Part shown: in pieces, positions 7,564 to 15,250 of the stretch
How positions within the stretch are numbered: the first letter of the stretch is position 1
Layout of the letters: each line of letters opens with the position of its first letter
Assembly (NCBI GenBank): GCA_030828165.1
Contig: JAURDA010000010.1
Location: 1 to 42,993, forward strand
DNA: 42,993 nucleotides
Source of the DNA: Candidatus Poseidonia sp.
GTDB taxonomy: Archaea > Thermoplasmatota > Poseidoniia > Poseidoniales > Poseidoniaceae
Reading direction: 5' to 3'
Position numbers and translations under genes: made by a program
Notes under the pieces: model-generated
Database searches by the model: none
The model's input: only the letters and a program-made list of their open reading frames with translations
What the model was told of the DNA's origin: nothing

Positions 7564-8763
7564 ATGAACAACGTCCCTCCCGCCAAGTTCGAAGGGGATT
7601 TTTCCACCATGTGGCAACTCGGGTTGCGCGAACCGCTCTGGCACCTGACCTGGGATTGGTGGTGGTGGCTGGTCATGCTCGACGATGATGAGCATCCGTG
7701 CGGTAAGCAACTCATGGTGCTCTGGTCGACCAAGGACAACGACCGCGTGGAGGTCAACGGTTTCCCTTGGATGCCGAAGGGACGACCCGGGAAGGACGAC
7801 CAAGGCGGCATGGCGATTGACGGCATGGTCTGCGCTTGGTGGTTCGATGGCGAGCGAATGCACGAACCCTACATCAAACGGACCTGCACCATGGTGGCGA
7901 TGGACGACCAACATCCACGCTGGCCCGCCAAAGGGAAAGGCGACGGGGGAGGCGCCGTCGTGCCGCTTTTACCCGACGACCTTTCCATGGGATTGAACAG
8001 CGACAAGAGCGCTTTTTGGATCAACTTGTCCGGGGATAAAACCGCCGTTCAGGACGGAGCACCTGAACAGATGAACCTAACACTCACGCCGTGGAACCCA
8101 CCCATGTCCGTTGCTCGACCTTCCACAGCCACCTACGCTGCCGGCATGGGGTACGACATTCTTCGCGTCCACGGAACTCGGGTCGCCGGGGAAATTGACG
8201 GCGAGAGCGTCACCGGGACGGCGTACTTTCAGAAGGTGTGCGTGCAAGCTCCGTCCCCTCCGTGGTATTGGGGCGTGCTCCACTTCGAGGACGGCTCCTA
8301 CATGGATTGGTTCTTGCCCCACCTTGCACCGACCGTCTTCTCTCGAGATGCGCGTCCTTGGAAGAAGCGAGACCTGAACCACATTGCGCTCTCGCAAGGC
8401 GGGCTCTTTCACGACGCAAAGCGCCAGCGCACCGAACGTTTTGCGCGGGTCGAAGTGGTGAAGCAAGCGTCGGAACGAAGCGAAGGAGCCCACGGCCAAA
8501 GCCCCGAAGCCCCACTGCCACGGTTCCTCGTGAAGATGCACAACGGGCGAACGAGCGTCAAACTTGAGGTGCAGGCGGTGGAGCGCGCCCACTGGCACTT
8601 TGACCAGCCAACCCGAGGAGGCGTCTGGTCTCATTTGACCTACAACGAGTACCCGCTCGAAGTCACGAGGCTCGAGATCGTGGATGAATTCGGCACCCGG
8701 AAACGGTCGGACTACGGATGGGTCCGAGGCAACGCTGAGCACGCTTGGGGCATGCTCCACTGA
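7564..8763 (+). CDS. Lipocalin-like protein, possibly AttH/CrtC (carotenoid hydratase-like) family
   Basis: A 399-residue, Trp-rich, apparently soluble protein with no signal peptide. Two halves of beta-rich sequence can be seen. The stretch GEIDGESVTGTAYFQ followed by W-x-W-G-V-L-H-F-E-D-G-S (residues about 210-245) resembles the AttH/CrtC lipocalin-like superfamily ('G.v.G.aY...W.w....L.dG'). That superfamily includes carotenoid 1,2-hydratase and tocopherol-cyclase-related proteins that bind lipids or isoprenoids. I assign the fold at low confidence and no reaction. It starts 9 nt after the second permease, so it belongs to the same operon; a role in handling a lipid-like substrate of the transporters is only a guess. 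Confidence 0.5.
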   Translation: MNNVPPAKFEGDFSTMWQLGLREPLWHLTWDWWWWLVMLDDDEHPCGKQLMVLWSTKDNDRVEVNGFPWMPKGRPGKDDQGGMAIDGMVCAWWFDGERMHEPYIKRTCTMVAMDDQHPRWPAKGKGDGGGAVVPLLPDDLSMGLNSDKSAFWINLSGDKTAVQDGAPEQMNLTLTPWNPPMSVARPSTATYAAGMGYDILRVHGTRVAGEIDGESVTGTAYFQKVCVQAPSPPWYWGVLHFEDGSYMDWFLPHLAPTVFSRDARPWKKRDLNHIALSQGGLFHDAKRQRTERFARVEVVKQASERSEGAHGQSPEAPLPRFLVKMHNGRTSVKLEVQAVERAHWHFDQPTRGGVWSHLTYNEYPLEVTRLEIVDEFGTRKRSDYGWVRGNAEHAWGMLH

Positions 8764-8832
8764 GCAAATCACGCCGCTTCAAGGGGGAAGTTATTTGATT
8801 CAGCGGGGCACAACGCGTTTTGAGGGGTCCAC

Positions 8833-9873
8833 ATGACGGAAGAAGTATCCGACGAGATTGCCGCTGAAAACACCGAGGGCGAACAAGGCGGTAACGCCCA
8901 CAACAAATACCGCTTGATTCCGGGCGAGTCCGTGCTTGAAAACGGTGAGGCACGGCCGAGCACACTCGCCTTCCTGGGCATGTACACCCTCGGCGCTTTG
9001 GCGTTTGGCGTTCACATGCTCTTCTACTCGGCCCGAAACGGCTTGAACGTGGCGGACGACGCCAACCTTCTCGTGAAGGTGACGGCCAAACTCATCGAGT
9101 TGACCGACAGCGAAACCGTGCCAATCGGATTTGTCTTCGTCATGCTCTTCCTGGCATGGTCCAACCGCATGCTCAACGTTTCAACGTCGGGAAAATGGGT
9201 GACCACGGCCCTTCTCTTCACCACCTTCCTTCCCGTGCTCATCACCGTGGACGACCTCGTCAGCATGATCGCCTCGTTGTTTGGCGCCGAAGACGGCGCT
9301 TACGATATCATTCCCATCGGCTACAACTACCTCTGGGCAGGCCTGGCATTCCTCGTCCTCTTTTGGGGGTTGACCTACAAGTACCAACGAAGTTTTTCGT
9401 ACGCTGTAACGACCAACGCCGTGATTTTCCAGCACGAGTTCTTGCTTTCACGCTCCCACCGCCGCATCCTCTTTGACCGAATTTCCGAAGTGATGGTCGA
9501 GCGCACACCCACCGGCACCCTGCTCGGGTTCGCCACCGTGACCATCATGACCGATTCAGGGGTCGGTCTTGTTGAGGAATCCGTTGGAACGTCGGCGGGA
9601 ATTGCACCCGGACTCAGCGGCGGGAAAGGCAACAGTGACGACAGCGCTACCGAAATGGTTCGCAAGGGTATTTTCCGTTCGCTCTTTGCTGTTCTCAGCT
9701 ACCAACGCACCAGCCGTCGTGTGGACCCGGACCCAAAGCATTGCTTTTACAAAATCCGAAAGTGGGAGAACATCAAGATGATGCTCAACGAAATGCATCG
9801 AAAGCATTCCCAATCCCACATGCTCGAAGACATCAAGAGCGCACTCAGCCAAGGCAACAACGACGAAGCCTGA
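8833..9873 (+). CDS. Membrane protein with bacterial PH-like (bPH/DUF304-type) domain
   Basis: A 346-residue protein with an acidic ~30-residue N-terminus and about four membrane helices (near residues 50-70, 95-115, 120-140 and 160-182). After the last helix, 'RSFSYAVTTNAVIFQHEFLLSRSHRRILFDRISEV' type sequence matches the start of bacterial PH-like domains, in which a strand pair follows the membrane anchor and ends in a basic 'I.f..I..v' strand. The C-terminus is basic, then acidic. Such domains usually sit at the cytoplasmic membrane face; their ligands are mostly unknown. GAGGGG 5 nt upstream of the ATG supports the start, and TTATTTG about 30 nt further up could be its TATA box. Function unknown. 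Confidence 0.65.
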   Translation: MTEEVSDEIAAENTEGEQGGNAHNKYRLIPGESVLENGEARPSTLAFLGMYTLGALAFGVHMLFYSARNGLNVADDANLLVKVTAKLIELTDSETVPIGFVFVMLFLAWSNRMLNVSTSGKWVTTALLFTTFLPVLITVDDLVSMIASLFGAEDGAYDIIPIGYNYLWAGLAFLVLFWGLTYKYQRSFSYAVTTNAVIFQHEFLLSRSHRRILFDRISEVMVERTPTGTLLGFATVTIMTDSGVGLVEESVGTSAGIAPGLSGGKGNSDDSATEMVRKGIFRSLFAVLSYQRTSRRVDPDPKHCFYKIRKWENIKMMLNEMHRKHSQSHMLEDIKSALSQGNNDEA

Positions 9874-9928
9874 GTCTTGGGCTCTCGGGCGAGGCTTGAA
9901 AAGCCGATGGAACTACGGCGAGGTGGAG

Positions 9929-10456
9929 ATGACCACCATGGTTGAAGAACTGCTTGAGAAACCCATTGACCTTTTTCGAAACGGCGACATTGACGGTGCC
10001 CTTGCCGACCTTGAGGGGAAACTGGGAAGCCACGCCGATGTGGCAGAACTCCACCACATGTGGGCTGAGTTTGCCAACTTGAAGAACATGGAAGCCCAAG
10101 ACGACGTCATTCCCGGACGCAAGATCATGAACGCGTACAAGAAGGCCATGGAACTCGATGAGGAGAACATGGAATACATCGCCGACTTCGCCTCTTTCGC
10201 TTTGGAGTGCCGTCGCATTCCCGTTGCCGTGAAAGAATTCCAGCGCTACGCTCGCCGTCTCGAACTCGAAGACATCCCCGTTGACGAAGTGCTGTACACG
10301 GCAAGTCGCAACCTTGTCGATGCCATCGAAGTGATGGACCCAAGCCGCAAAGAAGCAATGGTTCAACCTTGGCTCAAGCAAGCCCTTGTTTGGGCGGTTG
10401 GCGCCCTCGGCTACTCAACCGAAGACGCCATCGCCACGCTCAGTTCCGAGGATTGA
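9929..10456 (+). CDS. Small helical-repeat (TPR-like) protein
   Basis: A 175-residue all-helical acidic protein. Helix pairs such as LFRNGDIDGALADLEGKL, AELHHMWAEFANL and KKAMELDEENMEYIADFASFAL have the spacing of tetratricopeptide repeats ('A..y..al.ld..n...'), so a protein-binding scaffold is likely. An upstream in-frame TTG at 9896 exists, but ATG 9929 is preferred: it follows GAGGTGGAG closely, while the TTG has no ribosome site. The stop is 3 nt before truA, which indicates co-transcription. No catalytic motif is visible and I do not recognise a named family. Confidence 0.65.
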   Translation: MTTMVEELLEKPIDLFRNGDIDGALADLEGKLGSHADVAELHHMWAEFANLKNMEAQDDVIPGRKIMNAYKKAMELDEENMEYIADFASFALECRRIPVAVKEFQRYARRLELEDIPVDEVLYTASRNLVDAIEVMDPSRKEAMVQPWLKQALVWAVGALGYSTEDAIATLSSED

Positions 10457-10459
10457 GGG

Positions 10460-11383
10460 ATGGAGGTGGCCGAACCGAAGGTTCGCCTGTTTTTCCGCAT
10501 CGGCTACCTTGGCGACGCCTTCCATGGAAGCCAAGTTCAACCCGATGTCAAAACCGTTCAGGGCGAACTCATCCGGGTGTTTCGGGCCCTCAAATGGTTG
10601 CGAGGACCGGAAGAAGACCAGGTGTTGGTCCTTTCCAGCAGAACCGATGCAGGCGTGCATGTTCGCATCAACGGGGGCATCGTGGACCTTGACGCGTCCC
10701 TCTGGCAGGCCCTAACGCCGCGCAAGATGATCCGCGCCATCGATGACCGGTTGGACGACAACATCGCCTTCCTCACCGTGGAGGAAGTCGAAAGCGACCA
10801 CAACCCGAGAATGGCGCTTCATCGCGTTTACCGATACCGATTGGAATGCATGGAATTCTGGCAGGCTCCCGCTCTTGAGGAGTTCAAAACCTGGTTGAAT
10901 CTTTTTGTGGGCACCTACGATGCCCGGAATTTTGCACGACTTGAGGAGGGGAAAAACCCCATTCGAACCGTCCTGGACGTCCAACCGTGGATGGATGGAG
11001 ACCGAATCATGGGGTTTGAAATCAAAGGCGAGGCCTTCCTTTGGAACCAAGTCCGGAGAACGGCGAACGCCCTGTTTCGCTTAGCGGTGGGTGAACTCCA
11101 ACCTGACGACGTCAAGACGGCCATTGACCATCCCCTGCAACCGGTCGATTTTGGGGTCGCTCCCCCCGAATGGTTGGTGCTTTGGGGTGTCGCATGGGAA
11201 GGCGCACCGTTGCCCCCGAGCACCCACTCCACCTCCTTTTCTCCACCGCCCGTGGGGCGAACCGCTGAGCGGACGCGAAAAGCACGTTGGCAGCGAGCAG
11301 CGCAGCATGAGTTGAAGAGCATGCTTCACAACGAATGGGCCACCATCGGCATCTTGCCCATCACTCGCCATCGCACCTCATAG
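10460..11383 (+). CDS. truA: tRNA pseudouridine(38-40) synthase TruA
   Basis: TruA isomerises uridines 38-40 in the anticodon stem-loop of tRNAs. The catalytic motif SSRTDAGVHV places the essential Asp at residue 63. Other family landmarks are YLGDAFHGSQVQP (about 16-28), a VYRYRLE segment (the second-half 'YrY.i'), the 'GTYDARNFA' motif and 'FLWNQVRRTANALF' near 195-210. At 307 residues it is somewhat longer than most bacterial TruA; the extra residues are a basic C-terminal tail. It ends in TAG, overlapping the convergent ribK stop by 6 nt, so the two genes share their 3' ends. Start ATG 10460 follows the previous stop after 3 nt. Confidence 0.92.
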   Translation: MEVAEPKVRLFFRIGYLGDAFHGSQVQPDVKTVQGELIRVFRALKWLRGPEEDQVLVLSSRTDAGVHVRINGGIVDLDASLWQALTPRKMIRAIDDRLDDNIAFLTVEEVESDHNPRMALHRVYRYRLECMEFWQAPALEEFKTWLNLFVGTYDARNFARLEEGKNPIRTVLDVQPWMDGDRIMGFEIKGEAFLWNQVRRTANALFRLAVGELQPDDVKTAIDHPLQPVDFGVAPPEWLVLWGVAWEGAPLPPSTHSTSFSPPPVGRTAERTRKARWQRAAQHELKSMLHNEWATIGILPITRHRTS

Positions 11384-11842
11384 GGCGATGGTGATTCGGT
11401 CGCCGTCGTGCAGATCGAAGGTTTCCCGCAAGAAAACGGTGGAAATCACTTCGATGACATCGACGTGCCGAGTCAAGTCGGGGATCAACACCGCACACGG
11501 CACGGAATCACCGTTTACCGTCACCGTGCCGTGGAAGGCGGATGCTCCTCCGAACGAAACGCCGTCGCGGAGAAAGCCTCGCACCCGAATCAAACCGTGT
11601 TCGCTCACGTCGATGGAGGCCGCAGCGGCCCGCGCTTCGTCGGGAGCGTCCAACGTGTCAATGCCGGCCTTTTGGCGCAGCGCGATGTAGTGGCTTAAGA
11701 GCGCCTCATCAACACGGACGTTCAAGGTCCCCGGCCATGCTTGGCCGCCGAGGATATCCTTGAATTGGTCTTGGTAATGCGGTTGAGCCATGAAGACGTG
11801 GGCTCGGCCAAGGCCACTGCTGACCGCTCCATGCAATTCCAT
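11378..11842 (-). CDS. ribK: CTP-dependent riboflavin kinase (archaeal type)
   Basis: RibK makes FMN from riboflavin using CTP rather than ATP and is unrelated to the bacterial RibF kinase. The 154-residue sequence has the archaeal signature: GAVSSGLGRAHVFM near the start, 'YQDQFKDILG', and PGTLNVRVD (about 38-46), followed by a small beta-barrel. Its length fits the stand-alone form without the N-terminal helix-turn-helix found in some archaeal versions. ATG 11842 is chosen over TTG 11848 because CATAAAG lies about 24 nt upstream, as for a leaderless transcript. This is one of the strongest archaeal markers in the window. Confidence 0.93.
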   Translation of the reverse strand: MELHGAVSSGLGRAHVFMAQPHYQDQFKDILGGQAWPGTLNVRVDEALLSHYIALRQKAGIDTLDAPDEARAAAASIDVSEHGLIRVRGFLRDGVSFGGASAFHGTVTVNGDSVPCAVLIPDLTRHVDVIEVISTVFLRETFDLHDGDRITIAL

Positions 11843-11862
11843 GGCCAACGGCTTGGGTTCTG

Positions 11863-11869
11863 CTTTATG
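11863..11869 (-). promoter_or_regulatory. TATA-like box for ribK
   Basis: CATAAAG on the minus strand, centred 24 nt upstream of the ribK ATG at 11842. It supports that start over the TTG two codons earlier. Confidence 0.45.
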
Positions 11870-11893
11870 AGGATGCGTTCATCCCCGAATGAA

Positions 11894-11905
11894 CGGTTCA
11901 TATAC
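11894..11905 (+). promoter_or_regulatory. TATA box region CGGTTCATATAC
   Basis: The 12 bases CGGTTCATATAC end 21 nt before the ATG at 11926. An identical 12-mer precedes the gene at 16773 at nearly the same distance. The TATATA-like core, the placement and the absence of a Shine-Dalgarno indicate a TATA-box promoter giving a leaderless mRNA; the preceding CGG may be part of the factor-B recognition element. Confidence 0.65.
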
Positions 11906-11925
11906 GGTGAAACGACAAGACGGTC

Positions 11926-12372
11926 ATGACCGATGACGAACAGGAAAAGGAACCCAAGGCAGAGGATGAATCGGAGTCGCAGACCGATGATGTTTTTGAT
12001 GAGATTGAAGCCTATGCCAAGGCTTTGCATCGTTTTTCAAACTTGGTGGCCGAGCTGGATTGGCCGGACAACATGAAGATGGACGAGGACACCGAATTGT
12101 GTGTCCGAATGTTCCGTGATTTTTGGCGACAACACCAACGTTTGGTTCTTGAACGGGAACGCCGGAAATCGAACGAAACGGGTGAAACCTATGTTTCTGT
12201 GACGGAAAAGAACGTTCGTGAGTTCTTCCAACGACGGTTCCACAAACGCTGGGGAATCGACCTTGACGATGAACCGCTCAACATCGACCCGAAAAACCAC
12301 AACCCCAACGAGGAGCACGAGGATGAGGCATCGAAAGAACGTCAACGGCGCTTCCAAGACGAGTGGGAATGA
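11926..12372 (+). CDS. Acidic protein of unknown function
   Basis: I do not recognise this 148-residue protein. It is strongly charged: an acidic disordered start (to about residue 22), a helical centre containing 'ELDWPDNMKMDEDTELCVRMF' type sequence, a mixed-charge segment, and a disordered acidic tail rich in Asn, Glu and Asp. No membrane segment or metal motif is visible. A good TATA box 25 nt upstream supports expression and the ATG start. The TGA stop is directly abutted by the stop of the convergent gene (together TGATCA). Confidence 0.7.
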   Translation: MTDDEQEKEPKAEDESESQTDDVFDEIEAYAKALHRFSNLVAELDWPDNMKMDEDTELCVRMFRDFWRQHQRLVLERERRKSNETGETYVSVTEKNVREFFQRRFHKRWGIDLDDEPLNIDPKNHNPNEEHEDEASKERQRRFQDEWE

Positions 12373-12867
12373 TCACTGAATGAGACCGGTTGCAAAGGCC
12401 AGGAACTCCACGGACGCACGCTTGCTGTCTTGATTTCGAGCCGAGGAAATCACCGAAGTCTCAAGGCGAACGTTGTGAATTGAGGTGCAGCCGAGCGACT
12501 TGGCCTGCTCTCTCAGTCTCAACAGCACTTCTCGGCGTCCGTACTCGAGGACGAAGTCGTAGGATTGCAAGCGACCTCCAAAGAGGCTCTTGAACCACAT
12601 GAAGAAAATCTGACCGATGGACGGCCCCACGCAAATGCTCACGTGAAGCAGGGCCGATGCTTGAGCCGACATGAGGGCTGTGGTCGATGCCGTGGAGAGG
12701 TGGTTCTCGTTTTGCAGGGAGGCACCCTCGAGTTTTTCCTTTTCCAGCAAGACGTTCATGATGCGGTTCTGGTACCAGCGACCCAACGCCCAGGACGTGA
12801 ACGGGAAGAGCAACGTGACCGCAAGGGGCCCGATGATCCACGCCATGGCAATCAGGGTCTCGCTCAT
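12373..12867 (-). CDS. Membrane-anchored YbjQ/UPF0145-like protein
   Basis: This 164-residue protein starts with a membrane helix (about residues 5-29). A linker and a second hydrophobic stretch (about 70-90) follow, then a YbjQ-like domain. The pattern 'SLFGGRLQSYDFVLEYGRREVLLRLREQAKSLG' then 'VRLETS' matches the YbjQ core 'iVGGe...Y..ll...R.eAl.rm...A...GAn.vv..r', although GAN is replaced by GCT and the family's terminal 'YGTAV' by 'FATGL'. It lies 9 nt downstream of a soluble YbjQ gene on the same strand. YbjQ proteins form pentamers of uncertain role; despite the old 'heavy-metal-binding' label, no metal ligands are evident here. Confidence 0.65.
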   Translation of the reverse strand: MSETLIAMAWIIGPLAVTLLFPFTSWALGRWYQNRIMNVLLEKEKLEGASLQNENHLSTASTTALMSAQASALLHVSICVGPSIGQIFFMWFKSLFGGRLQSYDFVLEYGRREVLLRLREQAKSLGCTSIHNVRLETSVISSARNQDSKRASVEFLAFATGLIQ

Positions 12868-12876
12868 GCAAGCACC

Positions 12877-13185
12877 TCATTCAACAAAGACAGCGGTGCC
12901 GTAGCAGAACAGTTCCGATGCACCCGCGGCCACGCTTGAGGTTGCAAACCGAATGTTCACAATACCGTTGGCGCCCATGCTTTGAGCTTGGGTCATCATG
13001 CGTTGGAGGGCTTCGTTTCGTGACTCGTTGAGCAGTTCCGTATACTGTCGAAGTTCTCCACCGACGATGTTCTTCAGACCGGCGAAAAGATCCTTTCCAA
13101 AATGCTTGCTGCGAACAGTGGACCCGGTAACGAGGCCGAACGACCGCGTGATGGTTTTTCCTGGTATGGTTTCAACGTTGGACAT
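12877..13185 (-). CDS. YbjQ/UPF0145 family protein
   Basis: A 102-residue protein with full-length family features: ETIPGKTI at the start, 'GLVTGSTV', KNIVGGELRQYTELL (about 48-62), 'ARNEAL'-like helix, MGANGIVNIRF, and the final strand CYGTAVFVE. The family is widespread, forms ring-shaped oligomers in known structures and has no firmly established function. ATG 13185 is chosen because family members begin a few residues before the IPGK motif; an upstream in-frame start at 13242 would add an unlikely leader. It is the promoter-proximal gene of a pair with the membrane-anchored paralogue. Confidence 0.85.
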   Translation of the reverse strand: MSNVETIPGKTITRSFGLVTGSTVRSKHFGKDLFAGLKNIVGGELRQYTELLNESRNEALQRMMTQAQSMGANGIVNIRFATSSVAAGASELFCYGTAVFVE

Positions 13186-13268
13186 GAAGAGAGAAACGGA
13201 CCCCGGTTGCATGGGTCGGATTCCCTTGGCCTCCCTTATCAATCACTCGCCTGCAATTGAACCAAACC

Positions 13269-14756
13269 TCAGAGGATGGGTTGCTGGCGCAACCAATCAA
13301 GGTCGGAGATGTAGAGTTGGCGAATATCGTCCAAGCCGAGCACGAGCATGGCCAGTCGCTCAAGGCCCATCCCCCACGCCAACACCGGTGTCGTGATGCC
13401 GAGAGGTTCGGTTACCTCGGGGCGGAAGATGCCCGCACCCCCGAGTTCAAGCCATTTTCCTCGCCATTTCACTTCAATTTCCAAACTGGGTTCGGTGTAC
13501 GGGAAGTAGGCCGGACGAACCCGAACTTCGGGATAGCCCATTTTGGCATAGAAGGTTTTCAGGGTCGTGACCAACATTTGCAAATTGGCTCCCTCTTCGA
13601 CGATGATGCCCTCGATTTGGTGAAATTCTGGGAGATGCGTTCGGTCAATGGCCTCTTTTCGGAAGACGCGGTCCACGGAAAAGACACGGCATGCTTCGTT
13701 GGGATGTTTTGCGAGATACTGCACCGTATTCACCGTGGTGTGGGTCCGAAGGAGAGGGCGTTGTGAAACGTCGGTGGAATACGCCCCACCCCAACCGGTT
13801 GAACCTGTTTCGCCGCCGTGTTCATGAACGGCTTTCCAAGACGCCATCAGGGTTTCATCAAGCGGAATTTCTGCCGGCTCTTCGAGATAAAACGTGTCCT
13901 GCATCTCACGAGCGGGATGATCTTGTGGAATGAACAAAGCGTCCATGTTCCAACCCGCAGATTGGACGTAATCGTCAACGAGTTCCGAGAACCCCATCTC
14001 GAGGAAGATGGTCCGAATCCGTTCGATGAGGGCTTGCATGGGGTGGCTCCGGCCGGTTCGTGGTGATGCGGCCTCAAGCGTCACGTCAAAACGACGGAAC
14101 TCGGCCTCTTTCCAAGCGTCGGTTTGCAACAATTCTGGCGTGATGTCGGTGATGACGAGCTGTTCGACCAAAGCCTCGGCGGGGATGCCTTTTCCGGCCT
14201 CGGTAATGGCCCACGAGCGTTCGGTGTGTTCGACCGTTGCGATGAGTCCTCGGCGACCGGAGAAATGTGCAAGGAGGTCATCGTCAAGTTCGCCCGATAA
14301 GCGGGGTAGCGAATGGAGAAAGGCCGTTCGCTGGTCGATCGTTGAATTCACGGCCTCTGCATCGGCTGCTTGCAACACACCGCCCTCAATGCTAACGCCA
14401 AGTTGCTTCAGCAACCCGACCCCCGGGCCGGCTTCGTGGCGTTCAAACGCCGTTTGCAAGTCCCCCATGGTGGGCTTCGCTTGAGCGGACATCCACGCCC
14501 AAAGACGAGCCTCAAGAAGGCCGTTGGCCAACGCACGTTCACCTTCGCCGTCGAGGCGAACCTCCCGCAAAACGGTCTCTTCAAGGGTCACCAATCCGTG
14601 GTTTTGCAATCCATGCCCCGCACCCACGGCAACCGCTTGATCGTTCCATTCACAAACATCGAGGACCTCGTCAAGGGACCACGACGATTTCGTTGGCTGA
14701 CCCTGCATCGCAAGCAACATGCGTCGCTCGGGATTCAGCAGGTTCGGACCATCCAT
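13269..14756 (-). CDS. pheS: Phenylalanyl-tRNA synthetase alpha subunit, archaeal type
   Basis: PheS is the catalytic subunit of the (alpha-beta)2 enzyme that charges tRNA-Phe. The N-terminal ~230 residues form the helical, winged-helix-like region typical of archaeal/eukaryotic PheS. The class II core follows: 'SHPMQALIERIRTIFLEMGF' region, 'RTHTTVNTVQYLA', motif 2 with FSVDRVFRKEAID and 'HLPEFHQIEG', and motif 3 WGMGLERLAMLVLGLDD. The length (495) fits archaeal PheS rather than the ~330-residue bacterial form. pheT is not in the window, so the subunits are encoded apart. A weak TATA-like TTTCAAA lies about 28 nt upstream of the ATG. Confidence 0.95.
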   Translation of the reverse strand: MDGPNLLNPERRMLLAMQGQPTKSSWSLDEVLDVCEWNDQAVAVGAGHGLQNHGLVTLEETVLREVRLDGEGERALANGLLEARLWAWMSAQAKPTMGDLQTAFERHEAGPGVGLLKQLGVSIEGGVLQAADAEAVNSTIDQRTAFLHSLPRLSGELDDDLLAHFSGRRGLIATVEHTERSWAITEAGKGIPAEALVEQLVITDITPELLQTDAWKEAEFRRFDVTLEAASPRTGRSHPMQALIERIRTIFLEMGFSELVDDYVQSAGWNMDALFIPQDHPAREMQDTFYLEEPAEIPLDETLMASWKAVHEHGGETGSTGWGGAYSTDVSQRPLLRTHTTVNTVQYLAKHPNEACRVFSVDRVFRKEAIDRTHLPEFHQIEGIIVEEGANLQMLVTTLKTFYAKMGYPEVRVRPAYFPYTEPSLEIEVKWRGKWLELGGAGIFRPEVTEPLGITTPVLAWGMGLERLAMLVLGLDDIRQLYISDLDWLRQQPIL

Positions 14757-14872
14757 GGTGTTCCCAACCTCGCTTCCGCTTTGAAATCACCGTCGGAGGC
14801 GAGGTGCACATGCAGATAGTGAGCCCCGTTTTCCTTCCGGTCGTTACGCCATGGAACCTTCTATGCTCGCGC

Positions 14873-15250
14873 CTATTCCTCTTCATCCCAGAGGAGCCGG
14901 TTGCATTGAGGGCAGGAGAACACGGTCGGCTTGGGACCGTCTTGAACGGTGAGATGACCGCAAGGTCCGCACAGAATGGAGGACGTCACCGGCTCATCGA
15001 GGGTCACGTCAACCCTGAACATGAATCGCCCGGCATCGGGGAGCATCTCGGCGTCGGGCGTCCAACGAGCGACGGCTTCGTCCGAAAGGCCGTTTTGACG
15101 ACCCATCGTCATCCCGACCACGAAGAAAACAATGCCAAACATGCCGACGGTCAGCGCCATCGGAGCCAACCCTGCAACGCTCATCGAGGCCCCGAAAACG
15201 ATGCACACCATGCCCGAAAGGAGGAAATTTTCTCGGTTAAGGCGAGTCAC
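14873..15250 (-). CDS. Small membrane protein with C-terminal zinc ribbon
   Basis: A 125-residue protein with two membrane helices (about residues 10-30 and 33-50), a ~40-residue linker, and a C-terminal zinc ribbon. The ribbon is formed by CGPC (about 94-97) and CPQC (about 113-116), each Cys pair separated by two residues, ending in an acidic tail. Metal binding follows from the Cys spacing; I do not recognise the family or its function. Its start overlaps the aminotransferase stop by 4 nt (ATGA), so the two are translated from one mRNA. Confidence 0.65.
   Translation of the reverse strand: MTRLNRENFLLSGMVCIVFGASMSVAGLAPMALTVGMFGIVFFVVGMTMGRQNGLSDEAVARWTPDAEMLPDAGRFMFRVDVTLDEPVTSSILCGPCGHLTVQDGPKPTVFSCPQCNRLLWDEEE

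Noticed and set aside
13186-13242. N-terminal extension of the YbjQ gene to 13242
   Set aside because: Family members begin a few residues before the IPGK motif, which matches ATG 13185; the extension has no homology-like features.
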